Source: Nocardia brasiliensis NBRC 14402 (GTDB lineage: Bacteria > Actinomycetota > Actinomycetes > Mycobacteriales > Mycobacteriaceae). Taken from it: a stretch of DNA of 64,000 nt. Where the stretch lies: contig NZ_BAFT02000037.1 in NCBI RefSeq assembly GCF_000308475.2, positions 1 to 64,000 on the forward strand, read 5' to 3'. Below are positions 25,795 to 34,205 of the stretch, piece by piece (position 1 is the first letter of the stretch; every line of letters starts with the position of its first letter). A program made the translations under genes and the position numbers. Under the pieces are notes generated by a model. That model did no database searches. It was not told where the DNA came from and was given only the letters and a program-made list of their open reading frames with translations.

Positions 25795-26895
25795 TCAGGC
25801 GGCCAAGCCGGACCACTGGGTGACGGTGTAGGGCCGCTCGCCCAATCGTCCGTTCCACGAACTGATGAGCAAGGTCAGTTCAGCCGGGCTCGCACTGCCG
25901 GGATGCAGGTAGCCGCCGTACGGGAACGGCTGGGTCCGCCGGAACCGGTGCGTGGGCGGCCCCATCGTGCTCCCGGCCACCTGGGTTTTCGGCGCGGTCC
26001 AGATGCGATCGGGGCGCGGGGCGGTGCGGGTGCGGATGCTGAAGTCCGTCACGTCGAAATAGCTCATGATGTACAGCTCGCCGATGCGTTTCACCGAGAA
26101 CTCGGCAATGCCGTTCGCCCACCCGAACAGTGACGAGGGCGCGGCCTGCACGGCGGGCACCCACTGCCACGTCTCGTCCAGGTAGACCCAATGCTCGCGG
26201 GTGTCGAGATCGCCGTGGAAGAAATCGGCGGGCCGGTAACGGAACAGCTGGATCTGGCCCCGGTCACCGGTGTAGAAGTGGCTGCCGTTCCAGGCCTTGC
26301 TGAAGACGTAGAGCCACCCGTCCGGGTCGACCCCGGCGAACGACCACATCATGTCCAGGCTGCCGGGATTGCCCTGGCCGTCGCCGGGCCAATGGCGGTC
26401 GAAATCCTGCCAGGTCGCGCCGTTGTCGTCGGAATAGGCGATGCCGGACATGAGCGAACCGTCCACGGCGCTGCCCGGCCCGACCCACCGGTGCACCGAG
26501 GTGTACTGGATGAAGATCCGGTTCCGCCCGTCGACGGTGAGCGTGATCGCGTCGTTCGGGATCCGGCTGACCTCGAAGCCGAAACCGTTGTCCGCGTTGT
26601 GCCGATAGTCGAACAGCTGCGCGCACGTCGGCATCGGCTCGGCCGCGGTGAACGTGATCGGCGTATGCCCGCTCGCGTCGAAAGTGGCCTGGTACAACAC
26701 GACTGGGCTGCCGATGAATTCGCCGGTCGCCTCCTGCCCGCGGAAGGAATCGCCGAAGACGTACCCCCAGGTGCCGTCATATCGTAGATAGGGGATACCC
26801 AGATCGCTCGACCCGAGCCCGAACCGGCTGGCCGAGTCGCCTGCGTTGTCACACAGGTAGGTCCCTTGCTGCGGTGTCGTGCGGCTCTTCGGCAT
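25795..26895 (-). CDS. DUF4185 domain protein, predicted beta-propeller glycosidase-like
   Basis: About 366 residues from ATG 26895 behind GAGGAGGG. The sequence is a run of short beta blades: WGYVFGDSFRG, GIAYSDDNGATWQDF (an Asp-box-like motif), DGWLYVFSKAWNG, ELYIMSYFDVTDFSIRTRTA and SSWNGRLGERPYTVTQW. This is the pattern of DUF4185 proteins, which resemble sialidase-like or GH43-like propellers. There is no signal peptide, matching the unusual absence in the neighbouring amidase. It is convergent with the ABC operon and may act on the same glycan. Activity is untested. Confidence 0.75.
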   Translation of the reverse strand: MPKSRTTPQQGTYLCDNAGDSASRFGLGSSDLGIPYLRYDGTWGYVFGDSFRGQEATGEFIGSPVVLYQATFDASGHTPITFTAAEPMPTCAQLFDYRHNADNGFGFEVSRIPNDAITLTVDGRNRIFIQYTSVHRWVGPGSAVDGSLMSGIAYSDDNGATWQDFDRHWPGDGQGNPGSLDMMWSFAGVDPDGWLYVFSKAWNGSHFYTGDRGQIQLFRYRPADFFHGDLDTREHWVYLDETWQWVPAVQAAPSSLFGWANGIAEFSVKRIGELYIMSYFDVTDFSIRTRTAPRPDRIWTAPKTQVAGSTMGPPTHRFRRTQPFPYGGYLHPGSASPAELTLLISSWNGRLGERPYTVTQWSGLAA

Positions 26896-26994
26896 GATCC
26901 CACCCTCCTCAGCGTCCCTACCGAACATCATCCGGCGCATACCCATCCGACACGCCGAATTGGCGGAGTAGCGCGCAGCGCCGGTGCCGACGAC

Positions 26995-27477
26995 TTACCG
27001 GTTGACGGGTTCCGACTTGCCCGCCCGCCGCAGCAGATAGGGAATGACCAGGTTGTGGCCGGGCTGCATGAGCGCCCACACGAACCGCGCCACTCGGCGG
27101 TCATACCGGACCAGCGTGGTCCAGGTTACCGCCGATCCGGTGGTCACCACGATGTTCTGCGCGGCCAGGAGCCGCGACTGTGCTTCGAGCACAACATGGT
27201 TCGGTCCGCGCTCCGCGATATGCCAGCCGAGTACGTGTTCGGCCGACCGAGGTCCCAATCGCAGCCCCAGCACGACCCGCCATCCGGTCCGCAGCAGACC
27301 GCGCATGAGCGCGGGCGCGCGCTCGAACACCAGCCGGGACCACAGCTCCGGCGTATCGCGCGACCCGGCGGCACTCAACTCGAAGGCCGACACGTGGTCG
27401 GCCGCCGCCATGTCCTCGCTGATCGGCAGCTGCGGCGGGGCCGCAACTCGCTGAACCCGCTGCGCGGTCGTCTTCAT
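26995..27477 (-). CDS. DUF2867 family protein
   Basis: 160 residues. The C-terminal signature VTWTTLVRYDRRVARFVWALMQPGHNLVIPYLLRRA and the central HVVLEAQSRLL match DUF2867 proteins, which are widespread in actinobacteria and have a START-like or polyketide-cyclase-like fold of unknown function. A perfect operator-like inverted repeat lies 29 bases upstream of the start, suggesting repression by an unlinked TetR- or MarR-type protein. Confidence 0.8.
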   Translation of the reverse strand: MKTTAQRVQRVAAPPQLPISEDMAAADHVSAFELSAAGSRDTPELWSRLVFERAPALMRGLLRTGWRVVLGLRLGPRSAEHVLGWHIAERGPNHVVLEAQSRLLAAQNIVVTTGSAVTWTTLVRYDRRVARFVWALMQPGHNLVIPYLLRRAGKSEPVNR

Positions 27478-27505
27478 CCTCCACCCATCCCTGCGCGAGA
27501 CGATT

Positions 27506-27525
27506 TACTACGACCTCTCGTAGTA
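27506..27525. promoter_or_regulatory. Operator-like inverted repeat upstream of the DUF2867 gene
   Basis: TACTACGA-CCTC-TCGTAGTA: two perfect 8-base arms with a 4-base spacer, ending 29 bases upstream of the DUF2867 start codon. The size and spacing fit a dimeric TetR- or MarR-type repressor. The regulator is not encoded nearby. Confidence 0.6.
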
Positions 27526-28112
27526 ATTCTGCCTGCGCGCAGGGGTGTCTGTCCCGGGAACCGCCGAATCGATCGCCGCCGCCGCGCGTCTCATCGACGG
27601 CGTGTGCAACTCGATTCGCGGGTGGAAAAGGGAACGGCGCAACAATACCAATTGAATCGCGATTTCGCCATCGATTGTCGACCTCAGGTGCTGTCGACTT
27701 CGCGTTCGCCGGTACGGTGCGGTGATGCGACATCGCTATTGCGTTTCGCTGAAACACCCTGTCTGCGCTGCCATTTCGACTGCCGGAACGTGCGATAGCG
27801 CGTTGCCTCGGCCGACGAAGTGTGATGCAATCTCTCGTGGCGAGAAGGGGGTGACGAGCGAGTTGACAAAGAATGATCTGGCTGCACTGTTATTCGCCTC
27901 GATATCGAGCGCATTGCCCGATCTGACATTGTCGTAATTGTTTCCGAGTCGCGGCCGGGGGAGAGGTCATCGGTCGCAACGGTGCTGAATGCTGAACGGG
28001 GGTGTGTGCTATGCCGATGATCGCTGGACTCGGGTGGCGCTCGGCGACCGCACCCTTATTCACGGCGCAGAGTCTCTATTCGATGCGGCGATACAGTAAA
28101 GGAAGGTTTCCC
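27526..28112. other. Long leader before the StrR-like regulator
   Basis: Nearly 600 bases without a confident gene, with lower GC than the flanks. A TTGACA at 27863-27868 with a loose TGTTAT 19 bases on is a weak promoter candidate. Short open frames (for example around 27722-27937) lack ribosome sites or family likeness. The 28113 reading frame is open upstream to 28002, but the best ribosome site is before 28113. Confidence 0.4.
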
Positions 28113-29132
28113 ATGCATGTCGGGTTGCCCATGGTAGCGAACAATTTCGTCGAAAGCTCGGCCGGTGAACAGCAATTGTGTTCCGCGATCGTCGAGTTTC
28201 CCCTTTCGGAACTGCTGCCGCCGGAATCGTCGCCCAGAACGGCCGGCGAAAACGCGGCGCACATACGGATGCTCGCCGAATCGTCGACCGCCTTTCCGCC
28301 GATCGTCGTGCATCGGGGCACGACGCAGGTGATCGATGGCGTGCACCGGTTGCGCGCCGCCCAGTTGCGTGGCGACAGCACGATCTCGGCCGTGCTGTTC
28401 GACGGCAGTATCACCGAAGCGTTCGTGCTTGCGGTGAAACTCAATGCGGCACATGGTCTGCCGCTGTCGCTGTCTGATCGCAAAGCCGCCGCGCTGCGCA
28501 TTCTGATGGCGTATCCGCAATGGTCGGACCGCGCCATCGCCGCCGTCGCCGGTATCTCGCCCAAGACGGTGGGGGTGATCCGCAGCCGGTCGGCTGAGGA
28601 GATTCCTCAGCCGACCGGTCGGATCGCACGCAACGGGGTGCTGCATCGGACCGATGTTTCGGCAGGCAGACGACGTGCCGCGGAGTTGTTCACCGCTGAC
28701 CCGAATCGGTCGGCGCGTGCGGTGGCCCTGGCCGCGGGGATTTCGCTCACCACGGCCAAGGAGGTCCGCAAAGAACTGCGCGACGGCTCGGATCCGCTGC
28801 CGGCCCGCTGGGCAGGCGTCGATCCAGCAGCCGGCCGGGCTGCGGGCGATGAGCAAGAGGTCAGGGCGGGAGCGGATTTCGGTGCGCGATGGGCGGTCAC
28901 CGCGGAGGTGCTGCAGCAGTTGCGCCGCGATCCGTCGCTCCGTTTCACTGATGCCGGGCGCAAACTGCTGCGCTGCTTGGAGACCCCTTTCGACAACGGC
29001 GCCGATTGGGGCTCCGTAGTGCACAACATTCCGAGCCACTGTGCACCCAATATCGCGAAACTCGCCCGCCAGCGCTCGCAGGATTGGCAACAACTCGCGC
29101 TGATGCTGGATCAACGCTCGGAAACCGAATAA
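28113..29132 (+). CDS. StrR-type pathway regulator with ParB-like N-terminal domain
   Basis: 339 residues from ATG 28113 behind AAAGGAAGG. The N-terminal part (about 20-120) is ParB-like: VEFPLSELLPPESSPR, AFPPIVVHRGTTQVIDGVHRLRAAQLRGD. Two helix-turn-helix regions follow: WSDRAIAAVAGISPKTVGVIRSR and RSARAVALAAGISLTTAKEVRKEL. This is the layout of StrR/NovG-type activators of antibiotic clusters. The regulator stands directly before the ACP-led operon and is the likely pathway activator. Its coding sequence contains a very strong palindrome (28586-28618) between the two HTH regions. No copy of the classical StrR box was recognised. Confidence 0.85.
   Translation: MHVGLPMVANNFVESSAGEQQLCSAIVEFPLSELLPPESSPRTAGENAAHIRMLAESSTAFPPIVVHRGTTQVIDGVHRLRAAQLRGDSTISAVLFDGSITEAFVLAVKLNAAHGLPLSLSDRKAAALRILMAYPQWSDRAIAAVAGISPKTVGVIRSRSAEEIPQPTGRIARNGVLHRTDVSAGRRRAAELFTADPNRSARAVALAAGISLTTAKEVRKELRDGSDPLPARWAGVDPAAGRAAGDEQEVRAGADFGARWAVTAEVLQQLRRDPSLRFTDAGRKLLRCLETPFDNGADWGSVVHNIPSHCAPNIAKLARQRSQDWQQLALMLDQRSETE
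28586..28618. repeat. 15-base perfect palindrome inside the regulator gene
   Basis: Arms CCGGTCGGCTGAGGA and TCCTCAGCCGACCGG flank the trinucleotide GAT. It lies inside the coding sequence of the ParB-domain regulator, between its two HTH segments. The inner 17 bases (CTGAGGAGATTCCTCAG) recur at 56693-56709. It could be an operator for the regulator itself, an attenuator hairpin, or codon-driven coincidence. Confidence 0.6.
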
Positions 29133-29154
29133 TCGGCTCGGCCGGTATCGAATA

Positions 29155-29184
29155 TTGACACTCCGCGGACCGCGAAAGTAACGT
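29155..29184 (+). promoter_or_regulatory. Candidate promoter of the biosynthetic operon
   Basis: TTGACA at 29155-29160 and TAACGT at 29179-29184 with an 18-base spacer lie about 107 bases upstream of the first ACP gene, in the gap after the regulator. The -35 box is perfect, the -10 box is moderate. Confidence 0.45.
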
Positions 29185-29290
29185 CGGCGACGTGCACAGC
29201 AGGATTTCCCGCAGCTGAATCCCGATTCCTGCAAACATTTCCGTGATATCTCCACCGGTATTTGTCACGCCGGTAGAAGGGGGCTTATCG

Positions 29291-29563
29291 ATGATTACCC
29301 TGGACCAGGTCGAGGCCAAGATCAGGCATAAGCTCAAGGGCAATTATCCAGCTGATCTGGTGCTCTCCGGCGACACCGCATTGGAGGATATCGGGCTGTC
29401 GAGTCTGCAGACCGCCGAGATCGTCTTCGAGCTGGAGGAAGACAATGAGATAGAATTCGACCCAGCCAAGGCGGCCGACATCCAGACGCTGGGCCACCTG
29501 GTCGCATTGGCGAACGAGATCCTCGCCGAGAAATACCCGTCCGGCGAGGAAATTCCGCGATGA
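29291..29563 (+). CDS. Free-standing acyl carrier protein
   Basis: 90 residues from ATG 29291 with GAAGGGGG upstream. The phosphopantetheine site reads LEDIGLSSLQTAEIVFELEED: the usual DSL is SSL, with the second Ser as the attachment residue. The remainder is acidic and helical as expected. It overlaps the desaturase start by four bases (ATGA), and the desaturase overlaps the acyl-AMP ligase the same way. In such trios (JamC with JamA and JamB) the ligase loads a fatty acid on the ACP and the desaturase acts on the ACP-bound chain. That role is inferred by gene order. Confidence 0.88.
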   Translation: MITLDQVEAKIRHKLKGNYPADLVLSGDTALEDIGLSSLQTAEIVFELEEDNEIEFDPAKAADIQTLGHLVALANEILAEKYPSGEEIPR

Positions 29564-30561
29564 ACGGCCGCGAGCACTACATATATATTCTCGCGGCGTC
29601 CATCCTTCCTTTCATCGGCGTCATCGCGGCCATGGTGCTGCTGTGGAACTCCCTGGTCGGCCCCGCGGACCTCGCCGTTTTCGTCATCATGAGCGTGATC
29701 GGCGGACTCGGCGTGTCCATCGGCTATCACCGCCTGCTCGCACACCGCTCGTTCAAGACCACCCGGCCGATCAAACTCTTCTTCGTGACCGCGGGGGCGA
29801 TGGCAGGTCAGGGGCCGCCGCTCATCTGGGTCGCGCACCACCGCCGCCACCACCGGGTGGCGGACAAACCCGGTGATCCGCACTCGCCCTACTTCGAAGA
29901 CCGAGTGGACTTCCGCGGCGTCGTGAAAGGTCTCTGGCACTCGCACCTGGGCTGGCTCTTCGACAAGAATCTGTCCTCCGATCCGGTGCGCTACTGCCCG
30001 GATCTGTGCCGGGACGCCGACATCCGATTCCTGTCGATCAGATTCGTCCCGGTCGTGCTCGCGGGTCTGCTGCTGCCGGGGCTGCTCGGGCTGGCGTTCA
30101 CCGGCACCCTGGCCGGCTTTCTGACCGGCATCCTGTGGGGCGGGCTGGTGCGGATGTTCATCGGCAACCACGTGACCTACGCGGTGAATTCGATCGGACA
30201 CTACTTCGGCAGACGCCGATTCGACACCGCCGACGAATCCCGGAACGTGTTCTGGCTGTCGATCCCGTCCTTCGGGGAATCCTGGCACAACAACCACCAC
30301 GCGTTCCCACGATCGGCGCGGCACGGATTCCGTTGGTGGGAGCTGGATCTCAGCGCCCTCACCATCTACACGCTGGAGAAGCTGCATCTGGCCTGGGACA
30401 TCATCCGCATCGACCCGGTCCGGCAGCAGCAACGGGCCGCCGGGCTGAGCCGGGTCGGCAGTGGCCGCACCGCACCGCACGAGCCCGCCCGCCCACTGGC
30501 CGAGCGCGGGCAGGCGAGCGCCAAGGACCTGGGTCCCGTCGACGTTGCGGATGTGGAATGA
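29560..30561 (+). CDS. Membrane fatty-acyl desaturase or acetylenase
   Basis: 333 residues. Three His boxes of the di-iron membrane desaturases are intact: HRLLAH (about 64-69), HHRRHH (about 98-103) and HNNHH (about 248-252). Four hydrophobic segments surround them (for example IYILAASILPFIGVIAAMVL). It is coupled by ATGA overlaps to the ACP before and the FAAL after. In JamABC- and TtuABC-type cassettes the equivalent enzyme forms a terminal alkyne or alkene on an ACP-bound medium-chain acyl group; ordinary delta-9-type desaturation remains possible. The last 45 residues are hydrophilic and variable. Confidence 0.88.
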   Translation: MNGREHYIYILAASILPFIGVIAAMVLLWNSLVGPADLAVFVIMSVIGGLGVSIGYHRLLAHRSFKTTRPIKLFFVTAGAMAGQGPPLIWVAHHRRHHRVADKPGDPHSPYFEDRVDFRGVVKGLWHSHLGWLFDKNLSSDPVRYCPDLCRDADIRFLSIRFVPVVLAGLLLPGLLGLAFTGTLAGFLTGILWGGLVRMFIGNHVTYAVNSIGHYFGRRRFDTADESRNVFWLSIPSFGESWHNNHHAFPRSARHGFRWWELDLSALTIYTLEKLHLAWDIIRIDPVRQQQRAAGLSRVGSGRTAPHEPARPLAERGQASAKDLGPVDVADVE

Positions 30562-32222
30562 CTCTGTGGCAGCGGCTCTTCGAGGATTCGCGATCGTTCG
30601 AATCCAGCGCCGCCTTCTGGGTCGACGGTGGATATGTCGCGACCAGCTGGGCGGAACTGGTTGCCGGGGCGCAGGATACGACCCGCGCGTTGCGCAGGCA
30701 CGGGGTAGGGCCGGGAACCCGGGTCGCGATCGTGCTCACGAACGGCCCGCACGCGGCCCGCGCAATGGTGGCGAGCTGGATGTGCGGCGCGGTGGTGGCT
30801 TCGCTGCCCGTGCGGGTGGCGGGTACCGACGCCGCCGGCTACGCGGATCAATTGCGCGTCATTCTCGAGCAATTGGAACCCGTTGTGCTGCTGGCGGATG
30901 CCGCCTTACTGGCGAGCTTGCCGGACCCGCGGGCCGACGGGGTGCCCGGTGTCGCGTTCGAATCGCTCGACCGCGGACGGGACAGTGTCGAGCCGGCGCC
31001 GCCCGATGTGGACGAGGTGGCGTTCATCCAGTATTCCTCGGGCAGCACCGGGTCGCCCAAGGGCTGCATGCTGACACCGCGGGCGATCGCGGCACAACTG
31101 GACATGCTGGCGCACCTGACCGAGGCCGAGCCGGGCGAGATCGGGGTCTGCTGGTTGCCGTGGTCGCACGACATGGGGTTGTTCGGCGGCTTGCTCAGCG
31201 GCTGGTGGAACGACGTCACCACGTATTACTCGACGCCGCAGCGGTTTCTGATGTCGCCGAAGACCTGGTTCGAAGACATCGCGCGCTACGGCGCGCACTA
31301 CACGGCGGGCAGCCCCACCGCTTTGCAGGTGGCGGCCCGGGTCACCCGGCTGCGCGCGAAACACCTGCCCGGATCGCTGGCCCAGTTGAAGGCGGCCATC
31401 ATCGGAGCAGAGCGGGTCTATTGGGAGGTGCTCGAGAGCGCGGTCGCCGACCTCGGCCGATTCGGGCTACGCCGACAGGCGCTGATGCCCGCGTACGGCC
31501 TGGCCGAGGGCACGCTCGCGGTGACCGCGACGCCGTTGAACGAGGAGCCGCGTTTCCTCGCGATGGACGCGATGGCGCTCGCGGCGGGCCGGCTGCGCCG
31601 CGTCGATCCGGCCGATCCCGGCGCGACGAAGGTGGTCAGCGCGGGCCCGGTCTGCCGGGGCACGGAACTGGTCGAACCCATGCCGGATCAGGACCGGCTC
31701 GCGCCGATCCGATTCCGTTCGGTGTCGTTGGCCGGCGGCTACTACGGGGATCCGGTGCGCACCGGTCAGCACTTCGACGACGGGGTGCTCGATCCCGGCG
31801 ACCTCGGCTTCGTCGTGGACGGTCACCTGTACCCAGTCGGGCGTAGCGACGACATGATCTCGGTGGGTGGCCGCAACGTGTATCTGCGCGAGGTCGAGAA
31901 GGCCATCGAGGTGTCCGGCGGTCTGCGGTGGGGTTGTTCGACGCTGGTCGACTCCGATCGGGTCGGTCGCCCCTGGCTGACGCTGCTGGTCGAGTCGGGC
32001 GGTGCCCGTACCGATTACGGCGAGGTGGCCCGTGCGGCCGCGGCCGCCGCGATGGCAACGGGTGCACTGGAACTCGACGAATGCGTGTTCCTGCGCCGCA
32101 ATGCGTTGCCGAGGACCCCCAGCGGCAAGATCCAGCGGCATCGCTGCCGAGAGCGCCTCGCCGCCGGCGGATTCGCGCGGGTGGCGACCGTGCAACTCGC
32201 GGAACAGACGGAGTCGGCGTGA
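30558..32222 (+). CDS. Fatty-acyl-AMP ligase (FAAL)
   Basis: 554 residues from ATG 30558. The adenylation core is FAAL-like: FIQYSSGSTGSPKGCMLTPRAI (P-loop), CWLPWSHDMGLFGGLLSG, PAYGLAEGTLAVT, DLGFVVDGHLYPVGRSDDMISVGGRNVYL and the C-terminal LPRTPSGKIQRHRCRERL. FAALs activate free fatty acids as acyl-AMP and transfer them to an ACP rather than CoA. Its partners are most likely the free ACP at 29291 or the N-terminal ACP of the PKS. It stands between the desaturase and the reductase with 4-base overlaps on both sides, so it is translationally coupled. Confidence 0.93.
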   Translation: MTLWQRLFEDSRSFESSAAFWVDGGYVATSWAELVAGAQDTTRALRRHGVGPGTRVAIVLTNGPHAARAMVASWMCGAVVASLPVRVAGTDAAGYADQLRVILEQLEPVVLLADAALLASLPDPRADGVPGVAFESLDRGRDSVEPAPPDVDEVAFIQYSSGSTGSPKGCMLTPRAIAAQLDMLAHLTEAEPGEIGVCWLPWSHDMGLFGGLLSGWWNDVTTYYSTPQRFLMSPKTWFEDIARYGAHYTAGSPTALQVAARVTRLRAKHLPGSLAQLKAAIIGAERVYWEVLESAVADLGRFGLRRQALMPAYGLAEGTLAVTATPLNEEPRFLAMDAMALAAGRLRRVDPADPGATKVVSAGPVCRGTELVEPMPDQDRLAPIRFRSVSLAGGYYGDPVRTGQHFDDGVLDPGDLGFVVDGHLYPVGRSDDMISVGGRNVYLREVEKAIEVSGGLRWGCSTLVDSDRVGRPWLTLLVESGGARTDYGEVARAAAAAAMATGALELDECVFLRRNALPRTPSGKIQRHRCRERLAAGGFARVATVQLAEQTESA

Positions 32223-33262
32223 ACGAAACCACCCCATCCACAAGACGACGCATCCTGGTCACCGGTCCGTCCGGTGTGATCGGCCGGGCACTGGTCGAGG
32301 CGTTGTCGCGGCACCACGTCACCGGCTTGGTGCATGCCGACACCGAGCTGCCGGACGTCACCGAGGTCGTCCACGGCGACCTGGCGAAGCCGCTGCTCGG
32401 CTTGACCGCGTCGCGGTGGCACGAACTGGCCGAGCGCGTCGATGTCGTGGTGCATTCGGGCGCGCTGACGACGTGGGGCAAGAGCCGCAGCCGCTATCAG
32501 GAGATCAATATCGACGGCACCGAACGGGTGCTGGAGTTCGCGCGCCGGGCCGGTGCTCCGGTGCACTATCTGAGTACCTGTTTCGTGCACGGGATCGAGC
32601 GCACCGGCCTGTCGAATGTCGCGCAGGACAACGTTGTCCGGCCCTACGTCTGGTCGAAACTCGAGGCGGAGCGGCTGATCGCCGCGAGCGGTGTCCCGTA
32701 CGCCGTCTACCGGCCGACCAATCTGGTCGGCGACTCCCGCACCGGGGCGAGCAGCAGGCGCCAGATCGTGCAGGTGATGTCGGAGTTCATCTGCCGCGGG
32801 AAAGCGCCGTATCTGCCCGCCCACCCGGGCAACCTGCTCGATTTCGTGCCACTCGATGTCACCGTCGATGCGGTGGTGCGCACCCTGGAGGCCGATGATC
32901 TGCGCGGGCAGATCGAATGGCTCACCTACGGCACCGACGCGATGACGGTGGCGCAGGCCAGAGACATCCTGACCGAGCACGCCGCCTCGCTCGGCCGCCC
33001 ACTCGGCGACCTGCGCATCGTCGACCCGCGTCGGCGGCTGCCGGTTCCCCTGTCGGAACTACCGCCGTTGACGAGGTCCTTCCTGAAGGTGCTGATCGAT
33101 GTCAGCGAGATGACCCATGCGGCGGGCGGGGTGCTGCCCAGCTCGAAAACTGAACTGCGCGAACGGCTCGGCGTGGAGTTTCCGTCCGACCGCGACGCCT
33201 ACCGCAGCAGCCTGAAGTTCTGGGCCAACGAGACCGCCGTGGCGCGGGCAGCAGAGAGGTGA
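32219..33262 (+). CDS. Extended SDR / thioester-reductase-like protein
   Basis: 347 residues from GTG 32219 (GTGA overlap with the FAAL). The nucleotide motif ILVTGPSGVIGRALVEAL, the catalytic YVWSKLEAERL (YxxxK) and STCFVHG place it among extended SDRs close to the thioester-reductase domains of NRPS/PKS and to 3-beta-HSD-like enzymes. It may reduce an ACP-bound acyl group or a keto/hydroxy position. There is no adenylation or carrier domain attached. The reaction is inferred only. Confidence 0.75.
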   Translation: MNETTPSTRRRILVTGPSGVIGRALVEALSRHHVTGLVHADTELPDVTEVVHGDLAKPLLGLTASRWHELAERVDVVVHSGALTTWGKSRSRYQEINIDGTERVLEFARRAGAPVHYLSTCFVHGIERTGLSNVAQDNVVRPYVWSKLEAERLIAASGVPYAVYRPTNLVGDSRTGASSRRQIVQVMSEFICRGKAPYLPAHPGNLLDFVPLDVTVDAVVRTLEADDLRGQIEWLTYGTDAMTVAQARDILTEHAASLGRPLGDLRIVDPRRRLPVPLSELPPLTRSFLKVLIDVSEMTHAAGGVLPSSKTELRERLGVEFPSDRDAYRSSLKFWANETAVARAAER

Positions 33263-33268
33263 GCCGCT

Positions 33269-34204
33269 ATGACGAGGACCAGTGACTGGCACCAGCCCGA
33301 CCTGTCGGGCCGGATCGCGCTGGTGACCGGTGCCAGCCGCGGGGTCGGGCTCGGCGTCGCGCTGGCGCTCGGCGATTGCGGGGCAACGGTGTACGTCACC
33401 GGCCGCAGCACCCGGCGCGGTGGCACCACCGAGGGCGTGCCCGGCACGGTCGAGGACACCGCGGAGCAGGTGACGGCGCGGGGCGGGAAGGGAATTCCGG
33501 TGGCGTGCGATCACACCGACGATTCGGACAACGCCGCGCTGATCGCGCGGATCGCCGAATCCGACGGCCGCTTGGATCTTTTGGTGAACAACGCCTGGGC
33601 GGGTTACGAAAGGTTCAGCGAGGAGGCGCCTTTCCATGCCCCGTTCTGGCAGCAGCCGATGTGGCGCTACGACCTGTTCGCCGGTTCGCTGCGCGCCCAG
33701 TACGCGGTGAGCGCCCTGGCGGTGCCGTTGCTGACGCGGGCCCCGGCGGGGCTCATCGTGAATATCTCGTTCACCGACGGTGCGGTCTACCTCGGTCAGG
33801 TGCCCTACGACATCAGCAAGTACGCCTCGGACCGCATGGTGGTCGGCATGGCCTACGACCTGCGCAAGACGTCCGTGGTGCCGGTCGCCCTGCATCCGGG
33901 TTTCGTGCGTACCGAACGGGTTTCGGGCGCCTGGGATCTCGTCGGCGCGGGGCCTGCCGAGGTCGCGCATTCGCCGGAGTACGTCGGCCGCGCCGTGGCC
34001 GAGCTCAGCGTCGACGCCGAGCTGGCGGGTTATGCCGGTGCTCGCGTCGCCGTCGGCGATCTGGCGGCCGAGTACGGATTCAGTGACGTCGACGGCCGTC
34101 GACCGCCGCCGTTCCGGCTCGAGGGAACCATCACGCTCGCGGCCCGCATGGAACGCCTCGGCCGGATCGCGCGCACCGTGCCGGCGAATCGCCGGGAGGC
34201 TTGA
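33269..34204 (+). CDS. Classical short-chain dehydrogenase/reductase
   Basis: 311 residues. The cofactor motif is ALVTGASRGVGLGVALAL, the structural motif LDLLVNNAWAGYERF, the catalytic Ser lies in VNISFTDGA and the YxxxK reads YDISKYASDRM. A C-terminal extension of about 50 residues (VSGAWDLVGAGPAEVAHSPE onward) is as in DHRS1-like proteins. It should use NAD(P)H on a hydroxy/keto position of the polyketide or its precursor. It lies six bases after the previous stop. Confidence 0.85.
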   Translation: MTRTSDWHQPDLSGRIALVTGASRGVGLGVALALGDCGATVYVTGRSTRRGGTTEGVPGTVEDTAEQVTARGGKGIPVACDHTDDSDNAALIARIAESDGRLDLLVNNAWAGYERFSEEAPFHAPFWQQPMWRYDLFAGSLRAQYAVSALAVPLLTRAPAGLIVNISFTDGAVYLGQVPYDISKYASDRMVVGMAYDLRKTSVVPVALHPGFVRTERVSGAWDLVGAGPAEVAHSPEYVGRAVAELSVDAELAGYAGARVAVGDLAAEYGFSDVDGRRPPPFRLEGTITLAARMERLGRIARTVPANRREA

Positions 34205-34205
34205 A

